Source of the DNA: Lingula anatina
Lineage: Eukaryota; Brachiopoda; Lingulata; Lingulida; Lingulidae
DNA: 25,801 nucleotides
NCBI RefSeq assembly: GCF_001039355.2
Contig: NW_019774024.1
Coordinates: 1 to 25,801 of the forward strand
Direction: 5' to 3'
Made by a program: the position numbers and the translations under genes. Of this stretch, positions 1 to 18,119 are shown one piece after another (position 1 is the first letter of the stretch; each line of letters begins with the position of its first letter). Below the pieces are notes generated by a model that worked only from the letters and a program-made list of their open reading frames with translations, made no database searches and had not been told where the DNA came from.

Positions 1-1078
1 ACACGGTATATAGCACCCTTTGCTGAAACTACTTTAAAATATGTACATTTTACATCTCTTGGTCATTCCAGCCCCTTGACAAGAACGCAGAGAACTTCCA
101 CTATGCCGATTTGACACTACATGATAACCCCAAGTCGCCCAGGGAATAGGATCAGCTAAGTTCACAACGTTAACCGTAAGCCCCATGAGTAGAGTACGCA
201 GTTGTGATGGCCTCCTAGAAAAGTGATATATCATTTCTAGTTTTTACTAGACATTCCGATTTTTTATGTTGGTCATATTTCATCTTATAAAAAAACGCTA
301 AATGTTTACTCTGGTTTCTATATTTTGGAGATGGTGCGGGCGGTGTTTCCTTACAAATTTTTCATGCATATGTAGGGAATGTAGATAAAATGATTATATT
401 TCTTCCGATGTCTTTTAGACACAGGAAATGCATACAAACTAAGTAAACGCACTCGATATTTCTTAGCAGAACTCAATGCCGGTTTTACACAATTTTGGGT
501 AAATTATTTCATTAATTCCCTATATTTTTCACTTTATTATTTATTTTTGTTTTGACAATTAATGTTAACATTATATTGAAAACAGCAAAAAAGATGTTGC
601 AAAGCTCTCCGCCCGAGACACATTTTCAAGATTTCAGTTCCCGTTTGCTGATTTACTAATGTAGCAATACATGTTGGGTATTATCTGTGAAACCATATAA
701 ATTATTACTGACGCTTAACATTAGGCACAAGCTGAGGTGGTACACTGCTAGCATATGTTTATCTACATATATTAAATGTTGCTGTATTTACCAACTTCAA
801 CAAGATATTAACCATAGCAACTAACCTAGCAACGCGTTGATAACAGGTGTTCCACATTGTATCTGTCACACAGAGGTCACGAGATCATCTAAGGTCACTT
901 GGGGTTACAGTGATTGTATGACGAACAAGTCGAAAGACGTGAGATGTTGAATTGTATCAGAATATTCCTCCTGATACCCTGTATACAGACTCGTCTCAAA
1001 GATGCACCTATTGACCCCTTGCTAAAAATAAGGGCCAAAATGATGAGATAAATATGTGCTTGGTATTGTTTTTCATGG
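1..1078 (+). repeat. Direct segmental duplication, left copy
   Basis: Aligns with about 15610-16650 in the same orientation, covering the end of an intron, the ITIM exon and roughly 850 bases of 3' flank. Shared words run throughout, such as the acceptor region near 60, a block around 600-700 and ccccttgctaaaaataagg near 1014. Similarity stops near 1078. This copy lacks the foldback MITE found in the right copy. Confidence 0.8.
72..217 (+). pseudogene. Damaged copy of the ITIM terminal exon from an upstream paralogue
   Basis: Matches 15643-15804, with acceptor cattccag. The frame reads PLDKNAENFHYADLTL and then ends at TAG (147-149), because a 7-base deletion and a C-to-T change follow the first motif. 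A second deletion of about 8 bases lies further on, and the ancestral end (VEYA region, stop at 215-217) is still recognisable. If expressed it would give a 25-residue tail with one motif, FHYADL, whose Phe at -2 is off-consensus. The rest of this paralogue lies left of the window. It could be a real truncated receptor rather than a dead one. Confidence 0.75.
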
Positions 1079-2072
1079 ATATCTAAATTATATACAAGAC
1101 ATTTATCTTTTTAGTTTAGAAAAATTAATTTGAAAAGTGTTTAAGGACCTATTGTAAATAGTTTTTTTTTCTAATTATTCCTTAAATCGGTATGTGATAT
1201 AATAATAACAGTAACTCAAAGAATGTTGTTTTGATTTTCTTTTATTCCATTTTATTTCATTAAAAGATATGTACAATATTAATTCAAAAACCAAAAGCCA
1301 CAAAACGCATCCTCATTTTACCACACTGAAACTGAATTTACTGGGATCTTAACGAAAATGATCGGTTTATAGCAAGAAATGAATCATGCTTATCCCTATC
1401 ATAAATGCTTATGTCATAAATCTAGTTTCAGCACACTTGCCTGGACTAAAAAGAACAATTGCATCCTATCAATATAGCCTACATGTAGTTATTGCAATTA
1501 CATATAAAACAAATCCCTTACTTCTTCTGTGTGCAAACTAAATATGTGAGTGAGAATTGTATACTTGTAATTTTATTAAGATCACTAAAGTCACTGATAT
1601 GTCTTCCAAATAATCTTCAACTATGCAATTTATATGTCATATATATTCTTGTGAATGTGAATATAAATCGAAGGTATGAAACATACCACTTGGTTAATAT
1701 GCAAATACTAAACACAGTATGAAAACAGACATTCTTCTCCTTCCTTTCACTTTCTAATAAGTCAATGTCAGTTAGCACTGCGTCAAAGAGCGAGCATATT
1801 TATCTGTACCCACATATCCTGTGATTACAGATTTATGTGATTTTGAAGAAATTTACGCCTGAACAATTCTGCATTAGATTCACGCAGCCATTTCATATCC
1901 ACACAATGAGCAGCAACAGTGGCACTCCATTCAGTGAACATGATTCAGCACACAAAAAACAACTAAACGTTTATAAGAAAAAAAGACAATTCTCGACCTC
2001 CACATCTTTAACTTACATATAAATTCATATGAAATCTCGATTCTTTAGAAAACAAAAACAAATTCATCCACT
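1079..2072. other. Tail-to-tail intergenic stretch, no gene seen
   Basis: AT-rich DNA between the end of the left duplication and the RTK stop codon. Short open frames show no coding character. It may hold the RTK 3' UTR; a minus-strand AATAAA lies at 1577-1572. Confidence 0.5.
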
Positions 2073-9678
<7,606 letters not shown>

Positions 9679-10240
9679 TGTTTGATCATTAGTTGTTCAT
9701 CATAAGGCATCTTAAGTACAAACGAACAAGTACCCTATGAATAAACGATGAGTATTAAATATCTAATGCAAGATTTTTAATAATTTAAAAATATCCCCGT
9801 ACGTAATGCATAAACATGCTACCAAAATAGAGTTGGAGGGTAAAAGGTGCTTTCGTTTAATTCTGCACGGCCGCAAATACGCTTGAAGCAAATGCACCAA
9901 CTAACATCAGATACCGACATACGTAGTGATATTTAAAAGATTCTTCTTTTTTTCTTCTTTGGTTACACTGGCATGATATATAGACACATTTCAAAGATCG
10001 CAGTCATGGAATAAAGAGACATGCAATTGCTACAATGTTATTAGCGCAAGTAACATATTGTACAAATAAAAGCGAGGAAACAAACGGGGTGTATATTATG
10101 ATTCCCTTACCTGCCTTCATTACGACTTCCGCCTGAGTAAGGTAGGGCAACGCTGATAGTGTCCACGACCTTTGTAATATGAAGGTAAGCTTCAGAGATT
10201 GATAGTGGATGCTTTTGGTGCATCGACTGCGTTGTATGAA
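9679..10240. promoter_or_regulatory. Divergent promoter region shared by the RTK and ITIM receptor
   Basis: 562 bases separate the two start codons, and no other gene lies between them. Possible elements are an ETS-like ACTTCCGCC at 10125-10133 followed by TGAGTAA (AP-1-like) at 10134-10140, and a TATA-like aaataaaag near 10064 for the plus gene. Transcription starts cannot be located by eye, and either gene could have a non-coding first exon here. Confidence 0.5.
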
Positions 10241-10292
10241 ATGGATTTCATATTAAGGATACTTGTTATTGCGGCTGTGGTATGCAAATATG
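10241..10292 (+). CDS. ITIM receptor exon 1: start and signal peptide
   Basis: Encodes MDFILRILVIAAVVCKY, a short hydrophobic signal, and ends in phase 1 at a strong gtaagt donor, matching the Ig exon. No other nearby ATG gives a signal in the right phase. It is unrelated to the partner's signal exon. Confidence 0.8.
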
Positions 10293-13200
10293 GTAAGTTC
10301 TAAACATTCTTTTTTTAGGGTTTTACTAATTTGACATGATCACCGATCCACACCGTCTTCCGCCTCCTACAGTTCGTTGCTTTTTCTCTTATTTTTATGT
10401 ATATAATTATGCAGGTGACTTTACATTTCAACATTTAAAATATATACAGTTTGTGGGTAGTCATTACTCTCCGAATGAACGGCTTATTGACTCAACGATT
10501 AATTTGAACCAATATCGGTTAAGCTCGACCAATGCCTGGATTGTTATTACAGACCAAACTCTACGAAAATAATCATAATGAATATCAACGCCCAGTGAGA
10601 TCTCTGGTAACAAGGTGAGGTCAGACGCGGAGATGCAAGTAACGCATTTAATAATTATTGAAGGTTATTTGATTAAAACACTGGTGTCACAATTACACTG
10701 AATAGATAATCAAAAGTTATTAAAATACAATTGAAATTTTTATTTTCATTTAATTAAAACAGTTGCAGATATATTTTATCGTTTTCTTTTGTTTTACACA
10801 GGTTTTCGTCACTTTAGAGAAAGGAAAGTTTTAACATTTTATAAAATATCCCACTTACACGCTTAGCAGTGTTCCGAGCAAGATGTATTTCTTATTGTTA
10901 TCTTAAATATGTTGCTTATGTACGCACACTGGGTTCACGTGTTTATTTATTTATTTATTTATTTATTTATTTTACCAATGTAGAATGCATTGTTTCAAAT
11001 CTTCGACTCGTTTTTTTCTGTTATTTCAGGCCGATGCCAGGATCAAAACATTACACTGCGTCAGCTTCCAATAGTCAATGTTTCTGAAGGTGATTCTTTC
11101 ATCTTGTGGTGCAATGTAACCAGCAATTTGTCAACATCCCAAGGGTACCAAGTATTATGGAACAAGGGCACGGGTACTGATAACCAGTGGTGCTCAGGGA
11201 TCTCTACTGGAAATGAAAAACCAAGAATATTGGCCTGTGACAGACCAAATGCATATTTCAATGTTTATGATGACTATGCCTTCAGCCTTACTATTCCTTC
11301 GGCGCAAATGGAGGACATGGCGGTATACAAATGCTCATTTAATTTAATGGGTGGACATTTATTCAAGTCTTCGGGATTAACAGAAGTGTTTGTAGTGAGT
11401 GAGTATGTACGTAAACATTTAAATAGTCTAGCCGTCAGAATCGACAGTGAAGGCTTCCCATGTGTCTAAAACTCAACAAAGCCTTTGGGGACCTCCTGCA
11501 TTTATGATGCCATTATCTTTTTTTTTATTCATGTTAAAAGCTGAGTACCTTTAAAGAAAGGTATTAAGCAAGGTGTTGACATGCTAAACTTTCGTTCCTA
11601 TGTAAAAAAAATAAGAAGACTGAGATTTAATGTCATTCAAATGTTTAGCATAAAACATTAAAGTAGGTATTTTCTTTTCCTAATCGTATGTGGTAAGCCC
11701 CCGTCACACTTATTCGGAATCAGCAGGAATCAAGCAGAACCAGCCGGTATGACTAAATTTAAAAATTCGTACTACATTCGGGAAGAAATTTCAAATTGGC
11801 CTAAATTCTTGTAAGTATGCCGTTGGAATACCCAGAATGCGCTTGAATCCGCCTGGAATGATTCGTGCACATTTCGGCTTTATTAGCACTTAAATGCAGC
11901 TCGAATGTAGTTGGAAAACTAGGAATGTCAATAATGCTGTCAGAATGCAGTCAGAATATTTAGAATACACTTCCAATGCCGTACGAGTGTAGTTCGATTG
12001 CTGGCTGAAATACAGTAGGATCGAGAGGCATTCGAGTTGCATTTTGGCTCATTCTAGCAGGATTTGAAGTGTCTTGCCATTTCGGTTCTCCCGAATGTTT
12101 CGAATGCTGTCAGAATGCCGTGAGAATATTTACAATGCAGCCATAGTGCAGTTAGACTACTATTCAAATGCCATTTGATAATTTTCCACTTGGAATGCAC
12201 TTCCAAAGTTTTTAACTTGAGCAAAACATTCAGGCCGGCCACAAGAATAGGTAAAAATATTTGGAATGCACTCGGAATTTTAGAATGCTCTACGAATATT
12301 CAGGAACGCACAAAGAATTGTCTTTCCGACGCATAATTTGTATAATTTACCAAAGTGGGAACAAAATGTTTCCACTCCAGAAATCGTAACTACAACCATG
12401 GTACCTTAGGTATAACAGAAACGTCCGGTAAATATGGTTTAAAACCGAATATCATCATATTTTGGTAATTCCCAGGACAACTTACTCCAGACAATACAAA
12501 CAAGACAATTATTCCAGACAAGGTCTAATTCAAATAACCCATTGTGTCACATACATGTTCTTCCCGTATCAGCACACAAGGTCAAGTCACACGGTGTATG
12601 ACAAGGGTTCACTCAAAAAATTATATTTTTTTGGTAATTGTGAGTTCAGTAACAGTGATATGAATCAAATTTCTTTCAGACCGTCCGCCTACAACTGCTG
12701 CTTCTACTGTAACATCGCAGAGTAAGTATATCATGCTCTAAAATATCACCAATTAATATATATTTAATTTGAAAAAAACACCAGAAAAACTAATTATTTA
12801 ATTCAGAGATAATTAATTGACATGGTAAAATGAGTGAAAATAAGATGTAAAAGTGAAAACACCACGTCAAAATATGAATGCCATATTTATCACGAAGGGA
12901 TAAAAGATTTATTCACAATGAGGCTTACTTTAATTCTAGCTGCAACGAAGGGTCCAAGTACTAAAGGAACACAGTCTCCTAGTACCCCGGGTTTGTCCAA
13001 GGAGATAATTATCGCTATTGGTGCCGGGGGTGGAGCAGGGGTGCTGTTGGTTACTATCATTGTCGCTGTGGTCTGTGTGAAAAAGAAAGGCAAAGGGAAT
13101 TCTACTGCAGGTCTGTAGTTGCCTCTTGATAGTGTTTGGCTTATTGTTTTTATATATTATATATGCACTTTCATAAAGGTTCTTTTTTTTTTTACAAATA

Positions 13201-15804
13201 ATATTAATTAAATATCTTCAAACATTATTTTACAGTTTCAGAATGTAACATATGTAACTATCGTGCGTCTGTTGTATTTTTGCTGAGTAATACAAATACG
13301 AATTTCTTGTCTTTACATACACCTGACTTCAAACAATATACACGATATTAACATTGGTTCAATAATTTTGACGGAATCAAACCTTTTCATTAAGTGTAAA
13401 AATGTTAGTTTTAACTGAGGATAGCAAGACTGTGAAATAGGCTATCATTTCATTTTACGTGAATTTCAATTTTATGAACCCAGCGGACATTTACCCTCTT
13501 TTATTTATCAGATATCGATGAGAGGAGATCCAACTATGGGAAGACCAACGTAAGTAGGGATACAGTGTGTGAGTGTTTTTGACACTTACATGTAAAATAG
13601 TTGAAGACTAAAATAATTGGATTAACAACTGCTATATGTGTTTTAAACAGATATTTGATCACATTTTATAGAGTTAGCCGTGGAAAAAAGGTCTGTGGTT
13701 TTTGGTAAAATTCCCGTTAATGAAACTGCTATACACAGTACAGGTACCGGAGTATGCCACTTCAAATTGATGCGCCTTTGTTGGTCTCATTTCAGTCTTT
13801 TGAAAAGAACACAGAGAATATATATACAGATGACAAGAGGAAGAGCAACGTAGGTAGTGTGGCTTCCACATACACTGATGCTCATAAGTTAAGCAACACC
13901 CCGGTTTTTTCAAAAGTTTCTTCTGTCATGATCATTATTTCATTTGTTGTTGGGATTATACATATTTCTTTCATATTTTATAAATAACTTATTTAAGTTG
14001 AATATTTCGGTTAAAGAAATACACCACACAGCTTATTGTAATAATCAAAATGACTTTATTAACCAAACGGTACTAAAATATGCCAAACCATGTGTCAAAA
14101 AAGTATGCTCACACAGCAAAAAGTACGCGCTGATTAAAACAGCTTATTATGAAAAAATAAAGTTCGATCATCTAAGAATTGGTTTTAATAAAAGAAGACT
14201 GTAGATAATAGATGATTAATCGTCTATTATGCAATAAATATCGGGTGTGCTTTCCCTGGTTTTGAACCACAGCTTCACATTGTCTCCTGCAACTTGCCAC
14301 CAAATTCTGCCAATCTTGCTTTGAGAGCCGGTTCCATTCTTTATTTACTGCCTGTTGGACCTCTCTAATGTTTCTAACTGGAGGTTGTCTCTCATTTATT
14401 GCCCTGTCAATCATATCCTAAGCATGCTCGATTACATTGAGAATTGGTAAATATGCAGGCCAATCCAAATGTGGGATACCGCGCTGTTGCAGTGCGTCTT
14501 GCACGGACCATGCTTTCTGGATGGGCGCATTGTCCTGCACCAAAAAGATTTTTCTTTCTGGAGTTGCTTGAATGTGTGATTGTATGCACCCCAATGGTAT
14601 TTCGTCTCTGTATTGTTGACCGGGGCGCCTCCCTTGAATGACGTACGGTGGCAATTTTTCATTGTTTGGCTGAAATGAACTGGTCCTGGTGGCATAATCG
14701 AACCAGATATCTTCATCTCTTGCGTCGGTTAATATTGGTCTACCAGAAAGAGGCTTGTCCAATACATGATGAGTTTGGCGCCATTTTGCTACCAGCTTGG
14801 ACACTTGACTTGGTGCTGCTTTTTTGTTGCCTTGCAATCTGTCTCTTTGGCACCCCAGCACGATGGCTTCCCATTATTTGCCATCTTATTACCTTGTTGA
14901 GTCCTCTTCTAACCATTGGTTGGTCCAAAATAACAAATTGTGCAAACTAGCCAAACTGGAACCTCCTCATGGCATGGCCAAACTGTGTTTTTCGCAAGTG
15001 GCACCCCCATTGCATATTCTATCGTGTCCAACGGTAAATAGTACTCTAATGTCACGGTCCAGTAAGTCAAAGTAAAAACCAGAGAAATATCTAGCTATTG
15101 TACAGATTTTGCCTCAATAAAAAATTTGGTTGCTGAGAAATTCGAGAAATAAGAAAGTGTTGCTTAACTTATGAGCATCAGTGTATATGCTTTCATGCAA
15201 AATTATTGAGCACATGGAGTAACATTAGGCATACATTTTAGCAGATGTTTTGTCAAATTTGATGGAAGACAGACGCAGAGCATGGATTTGGGTTTTGTTC
15301 TGTAAATTCCCGTTGCTGAAACTGCCACATACTATGTACACGAGATATATCTTTGCTAGTATTAAGGGACCATTCCCACAGGTATTTGGATCGATCCATC
15401 CCCATGGGGAGTCTCACTAAATTGCTATCAACTCAACTGGCTTAAATGTCTGTCACGCCTAGTAAAGCTGTTAGGGATTAATTATCTTTACCCCCTAGCT
15501 GATTCGGTAGGCGTGGCAGACATTTAAGCCGGTTAGTTGAAAGCAATTTATTGAGACTCCTTAGGGAGTTACACCGATCCAGTTGGATAGATCTAGGTAT
15601 GGGAACCCAGTTTAAGACTATAAAAGAACTTGGTCATTTCAGCCCCTTGACAAGAACGTAGAGGACCTCCACTATGCTGATTTGACACTACATGATAACC
15701 CCAAGTCGCCCAGCTCTAAGGGAACAGGATCAGCAAAGTCAAAAACGTTAACTGTAAACCCCAGCGACGAACGAGTAGAGTACGCAGCTGTGATGGCCTC
15801 CTAG
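10241..15804 (+). CDS. Single-Ig receptor with two ITIM-like motifs, 7 exons, 295 residues
   Basis: Type I membrane receptor with no enzyme domain. Exons: 10241-10292, 11030-11398, 12680-12721, 12940-13110, 13512-13549, 13796-13849, 15643-15804. They sum to 888 bases (296 codons with stop) with GT/AG borders and matching phases. Order: signal peptide (1-17), Ig domain (18-140), stalk, transmembrane helix (177-201) with KKKGKG, then a tail of about 90 residues. The tail tyrosines are Tyr220, Tyr234, Tyr253 in LHYADL and Tyr289 in VEYAAV; the last two fit the ITIM consensus (I/V/L/S)xYxx(I/V/L). In known ITIM receptors such motifs, once phosphorylated by Src-family kinases, recruit SHP phosphatases and dampen signalling; that role here is inferred. 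The gene lies head to head with the receptor kinase sharing its ectodomain. A Tc1 element and a foldback MITE sit in the last intron. No transcript evidence is available. Confidence 0.85.
10293..11029. other. ITIM receptor intron 1
   Basis: The first 570 bases show nothing recognisable. From about 10869 it is homologous to RTK intron 1. It contains a TTTA microsatellite (about 10940-10975) that the RTK copy lacks. Confidence 0.6.
11030..11398 (+). CDS. ITIM receptor exon 2: Ig domain
   Basis: 369 bases, phase 1 to phase 1, acceptor ttatttcag, donor gtgagt. It has the same Ig markers as the RTK copy (WC, YQVLWNKG, EDMAVYKC). About ten residues differ from the RTK Ig domain. Five of these fall in the eleven residues after YKC, the position of the FG (CDR3-like) loop. 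It gains a sequon (NLS) and loses another (NVS becomes NVY). Confidence 0.92.
11694..12413. mobile_element. Putative non-autonomous element in ITIM receptor intron 2
   Basis: About 720 bases begin gcccccgtcacac right after a stretch shared with the RTK intron (cctaatcgtatg) and end before the shared acgtccggtaaatatg. The RTK intron has an unrelated short segment here. The interior is full of variants of GAATGC, with an internal duplication about 165 bases apart (near 11934 and 12101). No coding frame or matching terminal repeats were found. Confidence 0.55.
12680..12721 (+). CDS. ITIM receptor exon 3: stalk
   Basis: 42 bases, phase 1 to phase 1, encoding RPPTTAASTVTSQ. Acceptor ttctttcag, donor gtaagt. 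Read in phase 0 it hits a stop, which confirms the phase and the upstream donor choice. Confidence 0.82.
12940..13110 (+). CDS. ITIM receptor exon 4: stalk and transmembrane helix
   Basis: 171 bases, phase 1 to phase 1. A Ser/Thr/Pro stalk leads into IIIAIGAGGGAGVLLV and on to AVVCVKKKGKG. Acceptor taattctag and the unusual donor gtctgt are both shared with the RTK exon. The helix has no charged residue, so pairing with a charged adaptor such as DAP12 is not suggested. Confidence 0.9.
13512..13549 (+). CDS. ITIM receptor exon 5: juxtamembrane
   Basis: 38 bases, phase 1 to phase 0, encoding DIDERRSNYGKTN. Acceptor tttatcag, donor gtaagt. Homologous to the RTK juxtamembrane exon (7238-7275), but the CYKK tyrosine context is replaced. 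Confidence 0.8.
13796..13849 (+). CDS. ITIM receptor exon 6: small cytoplasmic exon
   Basis: 54 bases (18 codons), phase 0 to phase 0, encoding SFEKNTENIYTDDKRKSN. Acceptor atttcag, donor gtaggt. It could be skipped without changing frame, so it may be a cassette. I found no counterpart in the RTK gene. Its end (KRKSN) resembles the end of the juxtamembrane exons, suggesting it arose from one of them. Confidence 0.68.
13873..15183 (-). mobile_element. Complete Tc1/mariner element with perfect 27-bp terminal repeats
   Basis: Ends are perfect 27-bp inverted repeats (13873-13899 and 15157-15183, outer end CACTGATGCTCATAAG), flanked by TA on both sides (13871-13872, 15184-15185). Length is 1311 bases, typical of the family. 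It is inserted in the last intron of the ITIM receptor, antisense to it. Confidence 0.92.
14172..14928 (-). pseudogene. Tc1-like transposase, frameshifted
   Basis: DDE transposase of the element at 13873-15183. The N-terminal part has RWQIMGSHRAGVPKRQIAR (helix-turn-helix region), then a frame change to VSKLVAKWRQT. The catalytic Asp is in VQDNAP and the Glu in NVIEHA, with DD34E spacing. A TAG replaces the usual Trp after the Glu motif (about 14416), and VQQAVNKEWNRL follows in frame. At least one frameshift and one stop make it inactive, despite perfect terminal repeats. Confidence 0.8.
15362..15615. mobile_element. Foldback MITE with TTAA flanks
   Basis: About 245 bases with long imperfect inverted arms of roughly 95 bases. 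The left arm has cttaaatgtctgtcacgcc near 15443; the right arm has ggcgtggcagacatttaagc near 15510. Ends are GGGACCATTCCC and GGGAACCC, with TTAA at 15362-15365 and 15612-15615, suggesting a piggyBac-type target. It ends about 30 bases before the ITIM exon. The left paralogue at 1-71 has one TTAA and no element, like an empty site. Confidence 0.75.
15643..15804 (+). CDS. ITIM receptor exon 7: tail with two ITIM-like motifs
   Basis: 162 bases, phase 0, acceptor gtcatttcag, stop TAG at 15802-15804. Starts PLDKNVEDLHYADLTL and ends DERVEYAAVMAS. The tyrosines are 36 residues apart, close to the spacing seen in tandem-ITIM receptors that bind two-SH2 phosphatases. The stretch between them is Ser/Lys-rich. 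A diverged, broken copy lies at 72-217. The first AATAAA downstream is near 16724. Confidence 0.85.
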   Translation, partial: PLDKNVEDLHYADLTLHDNPKSPSSKGTGSAKSKTLTVNPSDERVEYAAVMAS

Positions 15805-16650
15805 AGAAGCGATATATTATTTCCAGTTTTTACTGGGCATTCCAAGTATTTTATAGTATAATTACACTTTTGTAAGTAAATGGCACTTATTGTTTACATC
15901 GGATTCTTTCATATTCGCCTTTATAGATGGTGCGGGCTGTGTTTCAAACAAATTTTGCATGTGGAGGCAATGTTCTTTAGACAGAGGAAATGCATACAGA
16001 CTTCGTAAAAACATTCAATATTTCTTAGCAGAATTCACTACCGGCTTTACACAATTGTAGGGAAATTATTTCATTAATCTCCTGTATTTTTCATTTTATT
16101 ATTATTATTATGTTTGTTTGTTTGTTTTGACATTTAGTATTAACAATTTATTGAAAAACAGTAGAAAAGATGTTGGAAAGCTCTCCACACCAGACCCATT
16201 TTCCAAATTTCAGTACCCGTCTGCTGATATACTAATGTAGCAATACATACTAGGTATTATTTGTGACTAAATTAATACTGACATTAGCATTAGACACAAG
16301 CTGAGGTGACACACTGCTTGCATTTGTTTATCTGCATATATTAGATATTGCTGTATTTACTGACTTCAACAAGATATAAACCATAACAACTAACCTAGCA
16401 ACGCGTAGATAACAGGTGCTCCACGCTGTATCTATCATATTAAGGTCACAAGATCATCTAAGGTCACTTGGGGTCACAGGGATTGTATGACTAACACGTA
16501 ATTTGATTGAGATGTTGAATTAAATTGGAATATTACTCATTATATACAGACTAGTCACATCAAAGATATACCTAGTAACCCCTTGCTGAAAATAAGGACC
16601 TAAGAGTTGAGATGGATGTGTGCCTCGTTTTTAGTTTTTCATGGGTCGTA
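15805..16650 (+). repeat. Direct segmental duplication, right copy (3' flank of ITIM receptor)
   Basis: Aligns with about 218-1078, with scattered small differences, until gtttttcatggg near 16640. It probably contains the ITIM receptor 3' UTR. The first AATAAA is just beyond it, at 16724-16729. Confidence 0.78.
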
Positions 16651-18117
16651 ATTTTTGTCTGGAGACAATTGGCATTTTTGGTGTTAATCTCACCAAACAA
16701 ATCATTGATATGTGTAGCAATATCAATAAAGAAGTAGAAAATATTTTCAAAAGTTCACGATTGTCAAATATGATATTATCATATGCAGGATAGGCTGCAC
16801 TAAATGACTGCATTAAATATTTATAAATAACAATGATTACCACTACGATATTTTGACATGAGCCACACACTTTTCATTACCAAAAAAAGGGGCAAATGCT
16901 CAAGGTGATTTTGATTTCATTTATGTCTCTAGTTCTAGAAATGTTTTGACTCGTCATGATGGCAACTTTATATGTGATATTTTGATATACTGTATAATTT
17001 TATTATTAAACAAATGGAACCTGCTACGTTGATAAAAGTTTTTTTTCTGAAGTTGCTCTTTGTTAGAATATTAAAAATAATTATATCTCTTGCCTTGAGA
17101 AACATTAATTTATGTTGTTAAGTGTGTTCAGACTGATTTAGAGATTGCTTTTCTATGACATATGACTCTGCTTAAATCTACAACATTTTTGTACTTTATA
17201 CTATGTCAATTTCCAGAAATATATATTATATATAAACTGACTGACGGACTCTGCTTTTTTAATTGCGCCGTCCATTTAGCTGGGGCATTTAACATGCATT
17301 TATATAAGTTTAATACCGCTTTTTCTCTCTCTCCACAATCTAGTCTCTCTTGCTCTTATATACTGTGTATTGTGGGAAAACCTTAAATTAGAAATTAAAA
17401 AAAAAAAAACGATTTTGAAATTCCACGCAAAACGAAATGCTTCAAGGATGTCAAACCTATCTAGAGTAATTTCATTATCAATAGGTCTCTTCTTCCTACA
17501 GGAGACAACGTGCAATGCTTCATGTGGTACCTGTAATAACCCATCTGTTGATTTGAATGCATTATTGTGGCATCTAGTCGTAGTTCGAACTTAGAGTGCA
17601 CCATGTAAAGAGGTTGGGTGGAACTCATATAGTTTTGACAATTTGATATTAGCACAATTCAATATAACAATGATCAACCGAATTTTGACATGAAAAAAAA
17701 AAGATAATAAATTAAGCAATCTGAAAATACACGCTGCGCAAGTTAAATTCAGTCTGAAATCTGGCTGGTGAGCATTTATTTATCCAACTGTCTGGAGGCA
17801 GATTGAACTTTTTAATGACAAACTGATAACTTCAATAACATTTTACGACGCCCAACTGTTATCAGCCTCTTGAGATAGGCACATTGTAGCAACTCCCTTC
17901 TTCAAGGTAACTAACAGCGCAGCGTCACATGCTGCAATTTCATGTGCTTACACCATTCTATTTTACAACTTAAACAAGATCCAAATTATAGTTACTCACC
18001 TGGTCGATAACGGGCACTTCACGCTGTATGTAGCATAAAGTGGGATCACACGGCTATCGAAGTGCACTTCAGGTCTTAAGATTGAAGCAAAGTTAAATGA
18101 GGGATCTGGTCTCTCTG
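16651..18117. other. AT-rich region, no gene recognised
   Basis: Both strands show only short open frames without coding character. A frame near 17500 has a few cysteines (TCNASCGTC) after an acceptor-like ctacag, but it has no supporting neighbours. Confidence 0.5.
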
Positions 18118-18118
18118 T

Positions 18119-18119
<1 letters not shown>

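Noticed and set aside
10336-10572. 78-codon plus-strand frame in ITIM receptor intron 1
   Set aside because: No signal, domain or splice support; it lies after the signal exon donor and would break the Ig junction.
12940-13110. Adaptor-coupled activating receptor reading for the plus-strand gene
   Set aside because: The transmembrane helix has no charged residue, and the tail carries ITIM-like motifs instead.
17370-17594. Frame with TCNASCGTC after an acceptor-like ctacag, possibly a Cys-rich domain exon
   Set aside because: Too few cysteines to define a domain, no matching donor in frame, and no neighbouring exons.
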